56,008 bases of DNA from Victivallales bacterium (GTDB lineage: Bacteria > Verrucomicrobiota > Lentisphaeria > Oligosphaerales > Lenti-02), in the NCBI GenBank assembly GCA_018648945.1, contig JABGQJ010000001.1:1-56008 (forward strand), in the 5' to 3' direction. The notes beneath the pieces are model-generated. The model had not been told where the DNA came from and made no database searches. It saw nothing but the letters and a program-made list of their open reading frames with translations. The position numbers and the translations under genes are program-made. This document shows, one piece after another, positions 15,842 through 24,037 of this stretch (positions are counted from its first letter, which is position 1; the number at the start of each line of letters is the position of its first letter).

Positions 15842-17653
15842 TTGAAATCTGGTCTTTTCGCCAAGTTGCGGCGCCTCTGGACTGACAAGTCCGCCGAGAG
15901 CGTTCCCGCCCCCGCCTCCCCCGCCAAGAAATCCCCGTCAGCCGATACCGATGCCAAGAGGGCGTCCGGGCCACCGAAGAGGAAGAAGCCGGTGGACTCG
16001 GGATCCGAGCCGCGCGGATCTGGTGGCGAGGCCAAGAGAGACGACCGGTCCAAGCCCAGTTCGCCGAAGAAGCCCAGCGGGAATCGCCGGGATGGCGAGC
16101 AAGGAGAGCGTTCCGGCGGCTCTGACTCGCGGCGTAGCGGCGGCTCTGACTCGCGGCGTAGCGGCGGCGAACGGCGGCAGGGCTCGGGGCGTCCCGACTC
16201 CCGGCGACAAGGCGGCGACCGTGAACCGCGGCGCTCGCTTAGCGAAGTGGCGGCGCAGCAGGAGTCCCTGGCCAACGCGGTCCCCCGTCAGTTGGAGTTC
16301 CCGCCCTTCGAGGACTGGGAAGCCCCGGCTGCCCCGGCGCGCGAGGAAGGCGATGTCTTCTTCCAGGATATGACGATCCATCCGCGGATTCTCAAGGCCC
16401 TTCTGGTCGATATGGGTTTCACAAAGTGCACGCCCATCCAAGGCATGGCATTGCCGGATACGCTGGCAGGCAAGGATGTCGCCGGGCGGGCGCAGACGGG
16501 AACGGGCAAGACCGCCGCGTTCCTTATCGCTATTTTCAACCGGTTGCTGGCCGAGAACCCCGAGCGGGCTCCCCACCAGCCCTTCGCCCTGTGTATTGCG
16601 CCAACTCGCGAACTGGCCATCCAGATCGAGCACGATGCGGCGGAGATTGGCAAGTACTGCGGGCTCAGCACGCTGGCCGTCTACGGAGGCATGAACTACG
16701 ACCGGCAGCGCGACCGAATCGCGGCTGGTGTCGACCTGGTCGCGGCCACACCGGGCCGCTTGCTGGACTATGTCCAACAGCGAGCCATCGACCTGTCCAA
16801 GGTGAAGGTGATGGTCATCGACGAGGCGGACCGCATGCTGGATATGGGGTTCATCCCCGACGTGCGCCGCATCATCGCCCGCCTTTGCGCCCCGGCCAAC
16901 CGGCAGACCCTGCTGTTCAGCGCCACCCTTGATCGCGGGATCATGGACTTGGCGCAGGCCTGGATGCGACCCAACCCGGTGATCATGGAGACCGACCCCG
17001 AGCACATGGTTGCGGAGAGCATTGAGGAAATCGTCTACGCAGTCTCGTCGCGCGAGAAGCTCGCGGTGTTGCTCCATCTGATCAAGAACGAGACCTGGAG
17101 CCGAATCCTGATCTTCCGGAACCAGCGGCGGGACGTGGAACGGCTGTATCACAACCTTCACCGCTACGGCGTGCATTGCGAGATGCTCAGCGGCGATGTG
17201 CCGCAGAAGAAGCGCCTGCGCGTCCTTGAGGCATTCCGCAAAGGGGATATCCCTGTCGTGGTGGCGACGGATGTAGCCGGTCGCGGCATCCATGTGGACG
17301 ACATCTCACATGTGGTGAACTACGACTTCCCATTCGAGGCGGAGGACTACGTGCATCGGATCGGCCGCACGGGTCGCGCCGGCAATGCTGGCAAGGCGGT
17401 GAGCTTCGCGGGTTCGGATTGCGCGTTCGTGATCCCCGAGATCGAGGAGTACATCGGTCGGCCATTGCCCACTCGCGTCCCCGAGGCAGAGATGGTGGAA
17501 ATGCCGCCCGCTCCCAAGGGTGACCATGGCGAACTGCCCCATCCCCGGCGCAACTCCAGACCTTCCGGACGCCCCAACCGCAGCGGTGGTGGCGGCGGCA
17601 GGTCACGTTCCGGCGGCGGACGGTCCCGACCTGGCGGACGCGGACGGCGCTAG
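15842..17653 (+). CDS. DEAD-box ATP-dependent RNA helicase with basic low-complexity tails
   Basis: About 603 residues from TTG 15842, chosen because AAGGA (15829-15833) is 8 bases upstream; GTG 15836 would be only 2 bases from it. All helicase motifs are present: Q-motif GFTKCTPIQ, I AQTGTGKT, Ia PTRELA, Ib TPGRLLDY, II DEAD, III SAT, V ATDVAGRGIHVDD, VI HRIGRTGRAG. The first 140 residues are a charged Ser/Arg/Gly/Lys extension and the C-terminus is RSGGGGGRSRSGGG-like, both probably for RNA binding. It belongs to the RhlE/CsdA/SrmB type that unwinds short RNA duplexes in ribosome assembly or mRNA decay. A small hairpin (GCATC/GATGC, about 15807-15820) lies just before the ribosome binding site. 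Confidence 0.93.
   Translation: MKSGLFAKLRRLWTDKSAESVPAPASPAKKSPSADTDAKRASGPPKRKKPVDSGSEPRGSGGEAKRDDRSKPSSPKKPSGNRRDGEQGERSGGSDSRRSGGSDSRRSGGERRQGSGRPDSRRQGGDREPRRSLSEVAAQQESLANAVPRQLEFPPFEDWEAPAAPAREEGDVFFQDMTIHPRILKALLVDMGFTKCTPIQGMALPDTLAGKDVAGRAQTGTGKTAAFLIAIFNRLLAENPERAPHQPFALCIAPTRELAIQIEHDAAEIGKYCGLSTLAVYGGMNYDRQRDRIAAGVDLVAATPGRLLDYVQQRAIDLSKVKVMVIDEADRMLDMGFIPDVRRIIARLCAPANRQTLLFSATLDRGIMDLAQAWMRPNPVIMETDPEHMVAESIEEIVYAVSSREKLAVLLHLIKNETWSRILIFRNQRRDVERLYHNLHRYGVHCEMLSGDVPQKKRLRVLEAFRKGDIPVVVATDVAGRGIHVDDISHVVNYDFPFEAEDYVHRIGRTGRAGNAGKAVSFAGSDCAFVIPEIEEYIGRPLPTRVPEAEMVEMPPAPKGDHGELPHPRRNSRPSGRPNRSGGGGGRSRSGGGRSRPGGRGRR
16115..16162 (+). repeat. Perfect 24-bp tandem duplication inside the helicase gene
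   Basis: Bases 16115-16138 and 16139-16162 are identical and are followed by a partial third copy. The unit encodes an eight-residue Gly/Ser/Asp/Arg block (GGSDSRRS). It keeps the frame, so copy-number changes would only lengthen or shorten the basic N-terminal tail. Confidence 0.9.
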
Positions 17654-17788
17654 CCCCCAGGTTCCCGAGCAAGAGAATTGCGCGATTCGGTAGTTGTGCC
17701 GGGTTGCGCTCGGGGTTGGTGACGCCTACGGTGCGCCATTGCCTTCCGCCAGTTGGGCGGCAGGCCAGGCGAAACCCGGAGGTGTGCC

Positions 17789-18727
17789 ATGTCCCGACCC
17801 GTTACCATCAGTTCTCTCGGCCCCGCCCCCATGGCGGGGAATGCGGACACTCCCTTCGACCAAGCTGTCGAGCAGATGATCGCCTATTGGCGTGGGCATT
17901 TCGCTCAGGTCCTGCCTGACCGTCCCGACTTGATCGTGGTTCCGGAGGCGTGCGACCGGTATCCGGCGATGCCTATCGAGCGGCGTCTGGAGTACTACAG
18001 TTACCGGGGTGATCGGGTGCGGGACTTCTTTGCGGAGGTCGCGGCCGAGAACTCCTGCTATATGGCGTATTCGGCATCACGCGATATGCCGGACGGCACC
18101 CGGCGAAACTCGACGCAGATCATCGACCGCCAAGGCCAGGTGGCTGGCATCTACAACAAGAATCACGTGGTCGTGGAAGAGACCACCAAGGGCGGGATTC
18201 TCTGTGGCAAGGACGCCCCGGTCATCGAGTGTGACTTCGGTACCGTGGGCTGCGCCATCTGCTTTGATCTGAACTTCGCTCCCATCCGCGAGAAGTACGC
18301 TGCCAGCCAGCCCGACCTGATCGTCTTCTGCTCCATGTACCACGGCGGGCTCATGCAGAACTACTGGGCCTACAATTGCCGGGCGCACTTCGTTGGTTCC
18401 ATCTGCAACGACCAGTGCACAGTCATCGATCCTCTCGGCGAGCAGATTGCGACCAGCACCAACTACCACCACCGGCTCACCACGACGGTGAACCTGGACT
18501 GCAAGCTCGCCCATCTGGACTACAACGGCGGCAAGTTCCGGGCCATGAAGGCGAAGTACGGTCGCGGAGTCGAGATCAAGGACCCGGGCCATCTGGGCTG
18601 CGTGCTGCTGACGTCCTGGCTTGAGGACAAGAGCATCGACGACTTGGTCGCAGAGTTTGAGATCGAGCTGCTGGACGACTACATGGCTCGCGCCCTGGCA
18701 CACCACGCCGAGAACGTCGAGCCATAG
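17789..18727 (+). CDS. Carbon-nitrogen hydrolase (nitrilase superfamily amidase)
   Basis: 312 residues from ATG 17789, with GGAGGT five bases upstream. The catalytic triad of the superfamily is visible: E53 in VVPEACD, K124 in YNKNH and C158 in GCAICFDLNF. The enzyme would cleave a C-N bond of an amide or carbamoyl group through a cysteine acyl intermediate. No signal peptide is seen, so it should be cytoplasmic. It stands alone on the plus strand between the helicase gene and a convergent secreted-protein gene. The substrate is not known; the N-carbamoyl amino acid, aliphatic amide and omega-amidase branches all remain possible. Confidence 0.9.
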   Translation: MSRPVTISSLGPAPMAGNADTPFDQAVEQMIAYWRGHFAQVLPDRPDLIVVPEACDRYPAMPIERRLEYYSYRGDRVRDFFAEVAAENSCYMAYSASRDMPDGTRRNSTQIIDRQGQVAGIYNKNHVVVEETTKGGILCGKDAPVIECDFGTVGCAICFDLNFAPIREKYAASQPDLIVFCSMYHGGLMQNYWAYNCRAHFVGSICNDQCTVIDPLGEQIATSTNYHHRLTTTVNLDCKLAHLDYNGGKFRAMKAKYGRGVEIKDPGHLGCVLLTSWLEDKSIDDLVAEFEIELLDDYMARALAHHAENVEP

Positions 18728-18742
18728 AGTCCGGCGCGCGAC

Positions 18743-19660
18743 TTACTGCAGGCCGAGCTTCTCGCGGAGCAGGCCCTCGACCATCTCGCGCGACAGTGTG
18801 AGGTCCAGCAAGAGACGCTTCTTGTCGGGTCTCACGCTGATTCCCTCCAGCGCGATTTCCGCGAGACGGGGGATCTGGCGCAGGTCGTCGTCGAGCATGC
18901 CGTAGAGGTCGCGAATGCCCTCGATGGCCTTCGTGGCAGGTTCGCGCATCTCTGGCTTCTTCAGGCCCACTTCAAGGGTCAGTTCCAGATCCTCCTCCGA
19001 CAAATCGGCTGTGATCTGGCCGTGAGTAAAAAGTCGCATCAACGGGTTTTTGCGCAGTTCCGCCTCAGGCAGGCTGATCAGGGCAGCCGAGACCAGCGAC
19101 TCGCTCTTGAGCATGGGGATGGTCAGAGCGACGGCGGGGGGGGGTAGCCCCTTGCCCTTGCCCTTGAGCGCGGCGAGGAAGCCGTCCACGAGGTCGGGTC
19201 TGCCAAAGACCAGGGTCTCCTTGTCCAGGAGCGCAGCCATGTTGAAATCGCCAGGCTTCTTGTTTTCGGGCAGCATCACGGCGAAGGGGACGCCTGGGCG
19301 GCGGACCACCTGGGCCGTATCGATGTTCAGCACCGTGGACTGGACTGTTTGCACGTCGAAGGCCCCCTTGAGGACAATCACCACGTGGTCCTCCTTGACC
19401 AGTCCCAGCCAACCGGTCTTGATGGTCCCAAGGTCGATTCCGGTCCAGGTCTGGAACTGCAGGAAGAAGGCATCCATGCCGCCAAGCTTCGCCGTCATGA
19501 AGTCCTGGAAGACGCGTTGGTCGAGCATTTGCGCGACATCGAAGCGCGCCACCAGCATGGTGTCGGCCGGGAAGCAGCTCGGCAGAGGCTTCTCGGGAGG
19601 CGGGGCCTGGGCATGCAGCAGGAAAGCCGTCAGGAGGATGAGTGCGGCAAGACGCTTCAT
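18743..19660 (-). CDS. Secreted protein of unknown function
   Basis: 305 residues. MKRLAALILLTAFLLHAQA is a signal peptide, which decides the start at 19660 over an upstream in-frame ATG at 19744. The mature part (FPADTMLVARFDVAQML, then a G-I-D-L-rich segment and VVIVLKGAFD) has the same general plan as the first half of the DUF3352-like protein at 10152, but the likeness is weak and may only reflect a shared alpha/beta fold. No catalytic motif was found. It ends 15 bases from the convergent nitrilase-family gene. A TTGACA promoter lies about 60 bases upstream. Confidence 0.75.
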   Translation of the reverse strand: MKRLAALILLTAFLLHAQAPPPEKPLPSCFPADTMLVARFDVAQMLDQRVFQDFMTAKLGGMDAFFLQFQTWTGIDLGTIKTGWLGLVKEDHVVIVLKGAFDVQTVQSTVLNIDTAQVVRRPGVPFAVMLPENKKPGDFNMAALLDKETLVFGRPDLVDGFLAALKGKGKGLPPPAVALTIPMLKSESLVSAALISLPEAELRKNPLMRLFTHGQITADLSEEDLELTLEVGLKKPEMREPATKAIEGIRDLYGMLDDDLRQIPRLAEIALEGISVRPDKKRLLLDLTLSREMVEGLLREKLGLQ

Positions 19661-19712
19661 GGGGGAGTGCTCCGTTGCGGGGGGCCGTGGGCGGCAATGA
19701 CATAGGGGATGC

Positions 19713-19744
19713 TTGACAGTACGTGGCAATGGCTGTCCTGTCAA
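19713..19744. promoter_or_regulatory. Two overlapping, oppositely directed TTGACA boxes in a divergent gap
   Basis: On the minus strand TTGACA (19744-19739), a 17-base spacer and TACTGT (19721-19716) make a fair promoter for the secreted protein starting at 19660. On the plus strand TTGACA (19713-19718), 17 bases and TCCTGT (19736-19741) face the other way, towards the amidohydrolase gene at 19871, with a weak -10. TTGACAG and CTGTCAA at the two ends also form an inverted repeat. Confidence 0.4.
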
Positions 19745-19870
19745 CGTTTTGCAGACTGTGTCCGCTGTCCTGTGCTCGGCGCGATTTGCAGGGCCACCCC
19801 TTCGCCGCTAAGGTTCCGGTACCATGCGGGCTGCTGCTGGGTCTGCTAGCCAGGAGATGTGCTGATTCCG

Positions 19871-21424
19871 ATGATCATCGACATCCACACCCATATTGCC
19901 AACCGCGCCACATTCCCGTCCATGTTGGCGGAAGACCGTCGCAATGGCGTGGTGTTGAACGTTGTCTCTTGCCTGGGGCTTCGAGGCTGGCCCAGCTACC
20001 CGACCGCCGAGGTCGTGCGCGAAGCCAACGAGCTGTCCCGCGAATTCGCGGCCTCAGCCCCTGGCCATGTGCTCTGGTTCTGCTATCTGAATCCCCAGTT
20101 GCCCAACTGGCGCGCGGAACTGGCGCTGTGCCTGACCCAGGGGATCGCGGGAATCAAGTTGTGGACGGCGCTGCGCGATCCCGCTGGCTCGTCCCATGCT
20201 TGCGATGCCGTGGCCGAGGCGGCCAGCCAGGAGGATCTTCCCGTGCTGATCCATACGTGGAACCGGACGGACGACAACTTGCCCGGCGAGTTCGATTCTG
20301 CCGCGTTCGCCAGCCTGGCCCGGCGGCACCCCAACACTCGCTTTGTCGCTGCCCATGCCGGGGCCAACTGGCGGCAGGCGAGGGGATTGTATGCGGATCT
20401 CCCCAATGTCTGGGTGGACATCTGCGGCGGCTACCCGCAACGGGGCATGGTGGAGGATCTCGTGGCCGAATTGGGACCCGAACGGGTTCTCTACGGGAGC
20501 GATGCGCTGGGTCGCAGCTTCGCCTCCCAGATAGCCAAGGTGGAGTTCGCCGATGTGCCCACGGATGTGAGGGAACGCGTGCTCTGGCGCAATGCGGCGG
20601 AGTTGCTGCAACTGGACGAGGCAGCCCTGGCGCGAGCCCGGAAGGCATTCGCTGCACTGCCTGTTCCTGCTGAGGTATTGCCGATTCCCGACCTTGCGGT
20701 CGATCACTTCTGCTACTCGGGCCGTTGGCCGTTCAGAACCGACTTGCCAGGCACCAACCCCGTGGAGTTGGACGTGGAGTTGGCCGCAGTTGGCTGCGCC
20801 TATGCCTACGTGGCCGATGCCGATGGCATCTTCGCATACGACACGATGGCGGCCAACGACCGGTTCGCGGCAACCGCAGCGGGCCTGGACCGTGTTCGGC
20901 CACTGGCCACGCTTACCCCCTTTGCGCCCAACTGGCGCGTGCAGGTGGCGCATGTGGCCGAACGCTTCGCTGGGGCGGTCGTGCATCCCTACTTCCACGA
21001 TTGGCGGCTGGACGACCCCGCCCTGACCGAATTCTGGCGGGCCTGTGCCGAGGCGGGACTGCCCCTGTGGGTGAACCTCTGCACGGAAGACTGGCGGCTG
21101 CGCCTGCGCGGCTCGTCCCCGCACCAGACGACGGCGGCCGAACTGCTGGCGTTTCTTGTTGATGCCCCGCCGAGCCAGTACGTGTTCCAGGGGGCTGCCT
21201 TGCCACTGGTGTCGGCGGCGCTTGCTGGGAACGACCGGCAGGACATCGCGTTCGAGATTTCGCGTTTGAGCGACAACACCGCTGCGCTGCCGTCGATCTG
21301 CCGACAGCATGGCGTTGATCGATTGGTTCTGGGTTCGGAATATCCCTTCCGCGACCTGCGTACGGTCCGGTGGACAACAGAGTTCTTGTGCGGCATTTGC
21401 ACAGCAAGCAAGGAGAGGCAGTAA
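19871..21424 (+). CDS. Tandem amidohydrolase (amidohydrolase 2-like TIM barrel plus degenerate second copy)
   Basis: 517 residues from ATG 19871; an AGGAG at 19852 is 14 bases away, and GTG 19859 is an alternative. The first half is an amidohydrolase-2-type barrel: DIHTHI metal ligands, IKLW, LIHTWN, AAHAG and YGSDALG. The second half (from about residue 275) repeats the plan ([37 protein letters not shown]) but without the HxH pair, so it is probably not catalytic. The family contains metal-dependent lactonases, decarboxylases and uronate-related enzymes. The stop codon overlaps the start of the oxidoreductase gene by one base (TAATG), which implies a joint pathway, perhaps sugar or sugar-lactone metabolism. 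Confidence 0.82.
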   Translation: MIIDIHTHIANRATFPSMLAEDRRNGVVLNVVSCLGLRGWPSYPTAEVVREANELSREFAASAPGHVLWFCYLNPQLPNWRAELALCLTQGIAGIKLWTALRDPAGSSHACDAVAEAASQEDLPVLIHTWNRTDDNLPGEFDSAAFASLARRHPNTRFVAAHAGANWRQARGLYADLPNVWVDICGGYPQRGMVEDLVAELGPERVLYGSDALGRSFASQIAKVEFADVPTDVRERVLWRNAAELLQLDEAALARARKAFAALPVPAEVLPIPDLAVDHFCYSGRWPFRTDLPGTNPVELDVELAAVGCAYAYVADADGIFAYDTMAANDRFAATAAGLDRVRPLATLTPFAPNWRVQVAHVAERFAGAVVHPYFHDWRLDDPALTEFWRACAEAGLPLWVNLCTEDWRLRLRGSSPHQTTAAELLAFLVDAPPSQYVFQGAALPLVSAALAGNDRQDIAFEISRLSDNTAALPSICRQHGVDRLVLGSEYPFRDLRTVRWTTEFLCGICTASKERQ

Positions 21425-22461
21425 TGAAGGAACTACAGGTCGGCATCGTGGGATTGGGTTGGGTGGCAGGCGCCCACATCGAAGCCTTGGCGGCCGTCAA
21501 TGGCGCCCGGGTTGCGGCGGTGTGCACGAGGCGCCCCCTCAGTGCGGCGGACGTCGCTGCCCAGTACGGCGTCGAGGCCAAGGTCTACCACGACTACTCC
21601 GAGATGATCGCCGACCCCGAGTTGGACGTCATCACCATCTGCACGCCCAACAAGTTCCATCCCGCGCAGGCCATTGCCGCCGCCGAGGCCGGCAAACACC
21701 TCTACATTGAGAAGCCCCTGGCCGTCAACTATGCGGATGCCAAGGCGATGCGTGAGGTGATTCACAAGACTGGCGTGAAGGCGTGCGTGGGCTTCGAGTG
21801 CCGCTTCAGCAAGCAGTTCACGATGATGAAGTCCCTGATCGACCAGGGGATGTTCGGGGATCTCCACTACGGCGAGATCGACTACTACCATGGCATCGGC
21901 CCCTGGTATGGGCAGATCGAGTGGAACGTGCGCAAGGACTGCGGCGGCAGCGCTCTGCTGAGCGCGGGTTGCCATGCGCTGGACGCCCTGCTGATGGCCA
22001 TGGGCGACGAGGTCGAGGAAGTCACCAGCTACGGGTCCAAGAGTGGAGCGGGCTACTTCGCCGACTACGAGTACGACCCCACCAGCGTCACCATCCTCAA
22101 GTTCAAGAATGGCAAGATTGGGAAGACCGCGGCCTGCATCGACTGCCTGCAGCCCTACTACTTCCATGTGCATTTGGTCGGCAGCAAGGGGTCCATGTTG
22201 GACAACAAGTTCTACTCCGAGATGATTCCGGGGACGATCAAGGAGAAGTGGAGCACCCTGGAAACAGCGATGGTCGATTCCGGCGAAGTGACCGATCACC
22301 CCTATCTGCCGCAAATCCAGGCCTTTGTGGATAGTATCGCCACTGGTGGCGTGATGCCCTTGACCGACTTCGACACCGCCTACGAGACACACCGGGTGAT
22401 CTACGCGGCAGATCTGTCCGCCGCCGAGGGCCGTTCGGTTCGCCTGGCCGAGTTGGACTAG
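21424..22461 (+). CDS. Gfo/Idh/MocA family oxidoreductase
   Basis: 345 residues. It has the N-terminal Rossmann fold for NAD(P) ([13 protein letters not shown] at 7-19) and the E-K-P motif of the family (YIEKPLA, E96-K97-P98). The catalytic His region is [11 protein letters not shown]. Members oxidise or reduce hydroxyl groups of sugars, inositols and amino sugars. The start overlaps the stop of the amidohydrolase gene, so the two are translated together and likely act on the same sugar-type substrate. No signal peptide is present. The gap between it and nusA holds the nusA promoter. Confidence 0.92.
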   Translation: MKELQVGIVGLGWVAGAHIEALAAVNGARVAAVCTRRPLSAADVAAQYGVEAKVYHDYSEMIADPELDVITICTPNKFHPAQAIAAAEAGKHLYIEKPLAVNYADAKAMREVIHKTGVKACVGFECRFSKQFTMMKSLIDQGMFGDLHYGEIDYYHGIGPWYGQIEWNVRKDCGGSALLSAGCHALDALLMAMGDEVEEVTSYGSKSGAGYFADYEYDPTSVTILKFKNGKIGKTAACIDCLQPYYFHVHLVGSKGSMLDNKFYSEMIPGTIKEKWSTLETAMVDSGEVTDHPYLPQIQAFVDSIATGGVMPLTDFDTAYETHRVIYAADLSAAEGRSVRLAELD

Positions 22462-22555
22462 CCGGCGCACCGACCTGGCCGCCGCCATGGCATGTGATGC
22501 AGAGCATTGTGGCCGGAGCCCTTGTTCTGCACTCGCCTGTTCCCTGTCTGTGCCC

Positions 22556-22584
22556 TTGCAGAATGGTATTCCCTTCCCTATATT
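22556..22584 (+). promoter_or_regulatory. Sigma70-type promoter of the nusA-infB-rbfA-truB operon
   Basis: TTGCAG (22556-22561) and TATATT (22579-22584) are separated by 17 bases. They match four and five of six consensus bases. Transcription would start near 22591, leaving an RNA leader of about 145 bases before the nusA ATG. It is the only good promoter seen between the oxidoreductase gene and nusA. Confidence 0.65.
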
Positions 22585-22610
22585 GTAGAGGTCTGGATTC
22601 ACAACGATAA

Positions 22611-22664
22611 CCGCTGGCTGTTTCTAGCGGGATTGAAGTGGGCTTGTCCCGCTTCTTTGTTTTT
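22611..22664 (+). terminator. Attenuator-like leader with intrinsic terminator ahead of nusA
   Basis: Hairpin T pairs 22635-22642 with 22648-22655 (eight pairs including one G-U, five-base loop CTTGT) and is followed at once by TTTGTTTTT, a classical factor-independent terminator. Bases 22626-22632 can instead pair perfectly with 22647-22653 (seven pairs), which would destroy hairpin T. Bases 22611-22615 (CCGCT) can pair with 22626-22630 (AGCGG), which would free hairpin T. The three mutually exclusive pairings are what a transcription attenuator needs. The terminator lies between the promoter and the ATG of nusA, whose product itself acts on such hairpins. Confidence 0.6.
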
Positions 22665-22736
22665 AGGGCCCGGCGGATGACTATCGGCGGCGCTCGCGTA
22701 GAGAAGCCGATCGCAAGGAACCGAGAAGGCAACACG

Positions 22737-23987
22737 ATGAACAGTGATTTCCTGGTTGTCCTCGAATACCTGGAGCACGAACGGGGCATTGACCGTGAGA
22801 CCCTGATTCTGCTCGTCGAGGAGTCTCTTACTGCCGCCGCGGCCAAGTCCGCGAATGCCACCAACGACGTGCGCGTCCGCATTGACCGAGTCACCGGCGA
22901 CATCCAAGCATGGGCGCAGTTGACCGTCGTGGAAGAGATCGACAACCCCCATGAGCAGCTCTTGTTTGCCGAGGCCAAGAGGCGTTTCCCCGACGTTGAG
23001 CTTGGCGAGCAGATCGAGTGGGAAGTGACCCCCGAGGACTTCGGTCGCATCGCGGCCCAGACCGCGAAACAGGCGATCATGCACCGCCTGCGCCAGGCGG
23101 AGAAGCAGAACATCTGCGAGGACTTCCGGGACCAACTGAACCAGCTGATCACCGGCGTTGTGCGACGTCTGGAGCATGGGGACGTCTACGTCGATTTCTC
23201 TCGCGCTGAGGGCGTATTGCGGCACAGCGACCGAATCCCCGGCGAGGACTACATGCCCGGCGAGCACATCACCGCTCTGCTGGTGGAGATCAACGCCGAC
23301 CACCCCGGCCCGAGCCTGTACATCTCGCGTTCGCATCCTGATGTGGTGCGGCGTCTCTTCGAACGGGAAGTGTCCGAGATTGCCGAGGGGCTGGTGCAGG
23401 TGAAGGGGGTGGCGCGCGAGGCGGGCTACCGGACCAAGATCGCCGTCCACTCGCCCGAGCCCCGAGTCGATCCCGTCGGAGCCTGCGTCGGTCTGCGCGG
23501 GAACCGGGTGAAGACTGTCGTCCGCGAACTGGGTGGCGAAAAGGTGGACATCATCCGCTGGGATGGGGATGTGGCGACATTCGTAGGGAATGCCCTGCAG
23601 CCCGCCAAACTCAGCCGGGTCCAGGTGGATGAAGAGAAGCATGCCGTGCAAGTCACGGCCGCCGACGATCAGCTCTCGCTGGCCATCGGGCGCAAAGGGC
23701 AGAACGCTCGCTTGGCCGCCAAGCTGACGGGCTGGAAAATTGATATCAACCGACACGAGCAGATCGAACGGCAGGCGTTCGAGGACAAGGTGCAGCACGC
23801 AGTCGATGCGCTGGCCCGGATTCCGGGTATTGGCGACGAGTGCGCACCCATCCTAGTGCACAATGGGTTCCTCTCCCTTGAGGGGATCTTGGCAGCAGAC
23901 GATGGGGACCTCGCGAGTATCGACGAGATTGGTCCCGAGCGTGCCAAGACCATCATTGCTGCCGCCAAAGAGCAGCTCGGATACTGA
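22737..23987 (+). CDS. nusA: Transcription termination/antitermination factor NusA
   Basis: 416 residues. The N-terminal RNA-polymerase-binding domain begins MNSDFLVVLEYLEHERGI, an S1 domain follows at about 137-200, then two KH domains with GRKGQNARLAAKLTG near 317-331, and a helix-hairpin-helix end (IPGIGDECAPIL, IGPERAKTII). NusA binds RNA polymerase and nascent RNA and controls pausing, termination and antitermination. The ATG at 22737 was chosen for GAAGG 8 bases upstream and agreement with the family start; an in-frame ATG at 22677 would add 20 unconserved residues. It is the first gene of the operon. The rimP gene that usually precedes nusA is not present, and an attenuator-like leader sits in its place. 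Confidence 0.97.
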   Translation: MNSDFLVVLEYLEHERGIDRETLILLVEESLTAAAAKSANATNDVRVRIDRVTGDIQAWAQLTVVEEIDNPHEQLLFAEAKRRFPDVELGEQIEWEVTPEDFGRIAAQTAKQAIMHRLRQAEKQNICEDFRDQLNQLITGVVRRLEHGDVYVDFSRAEGVLRHSDRIPGEDYMPGEHITALLVEINADHPGPSLYISRSHPDVVRRLFEREVSEIAEGLVQVKGVAREAGYRTKIAVHSPEPRVDPVGACVGLRGNRVKTVVRELGGEKVDIIRWDGDVATFVGNALQPAKLSRVQVDEEKHAVQVTAADDQLSLAIGRKGQNARLAAKLTGWKIDINRHEQIERQAFEDKVQHAVDALARIPGIGDECAPILVHNGFLSLEGILAADDGDLASIDEIGPERAKTIIAAAKEQLGY

Positions 23988-24037
23988 CATGGGTGCCGGG
24001 CAGTGGATGCGGCGCAGACCTTGGAGGCATGACAATA

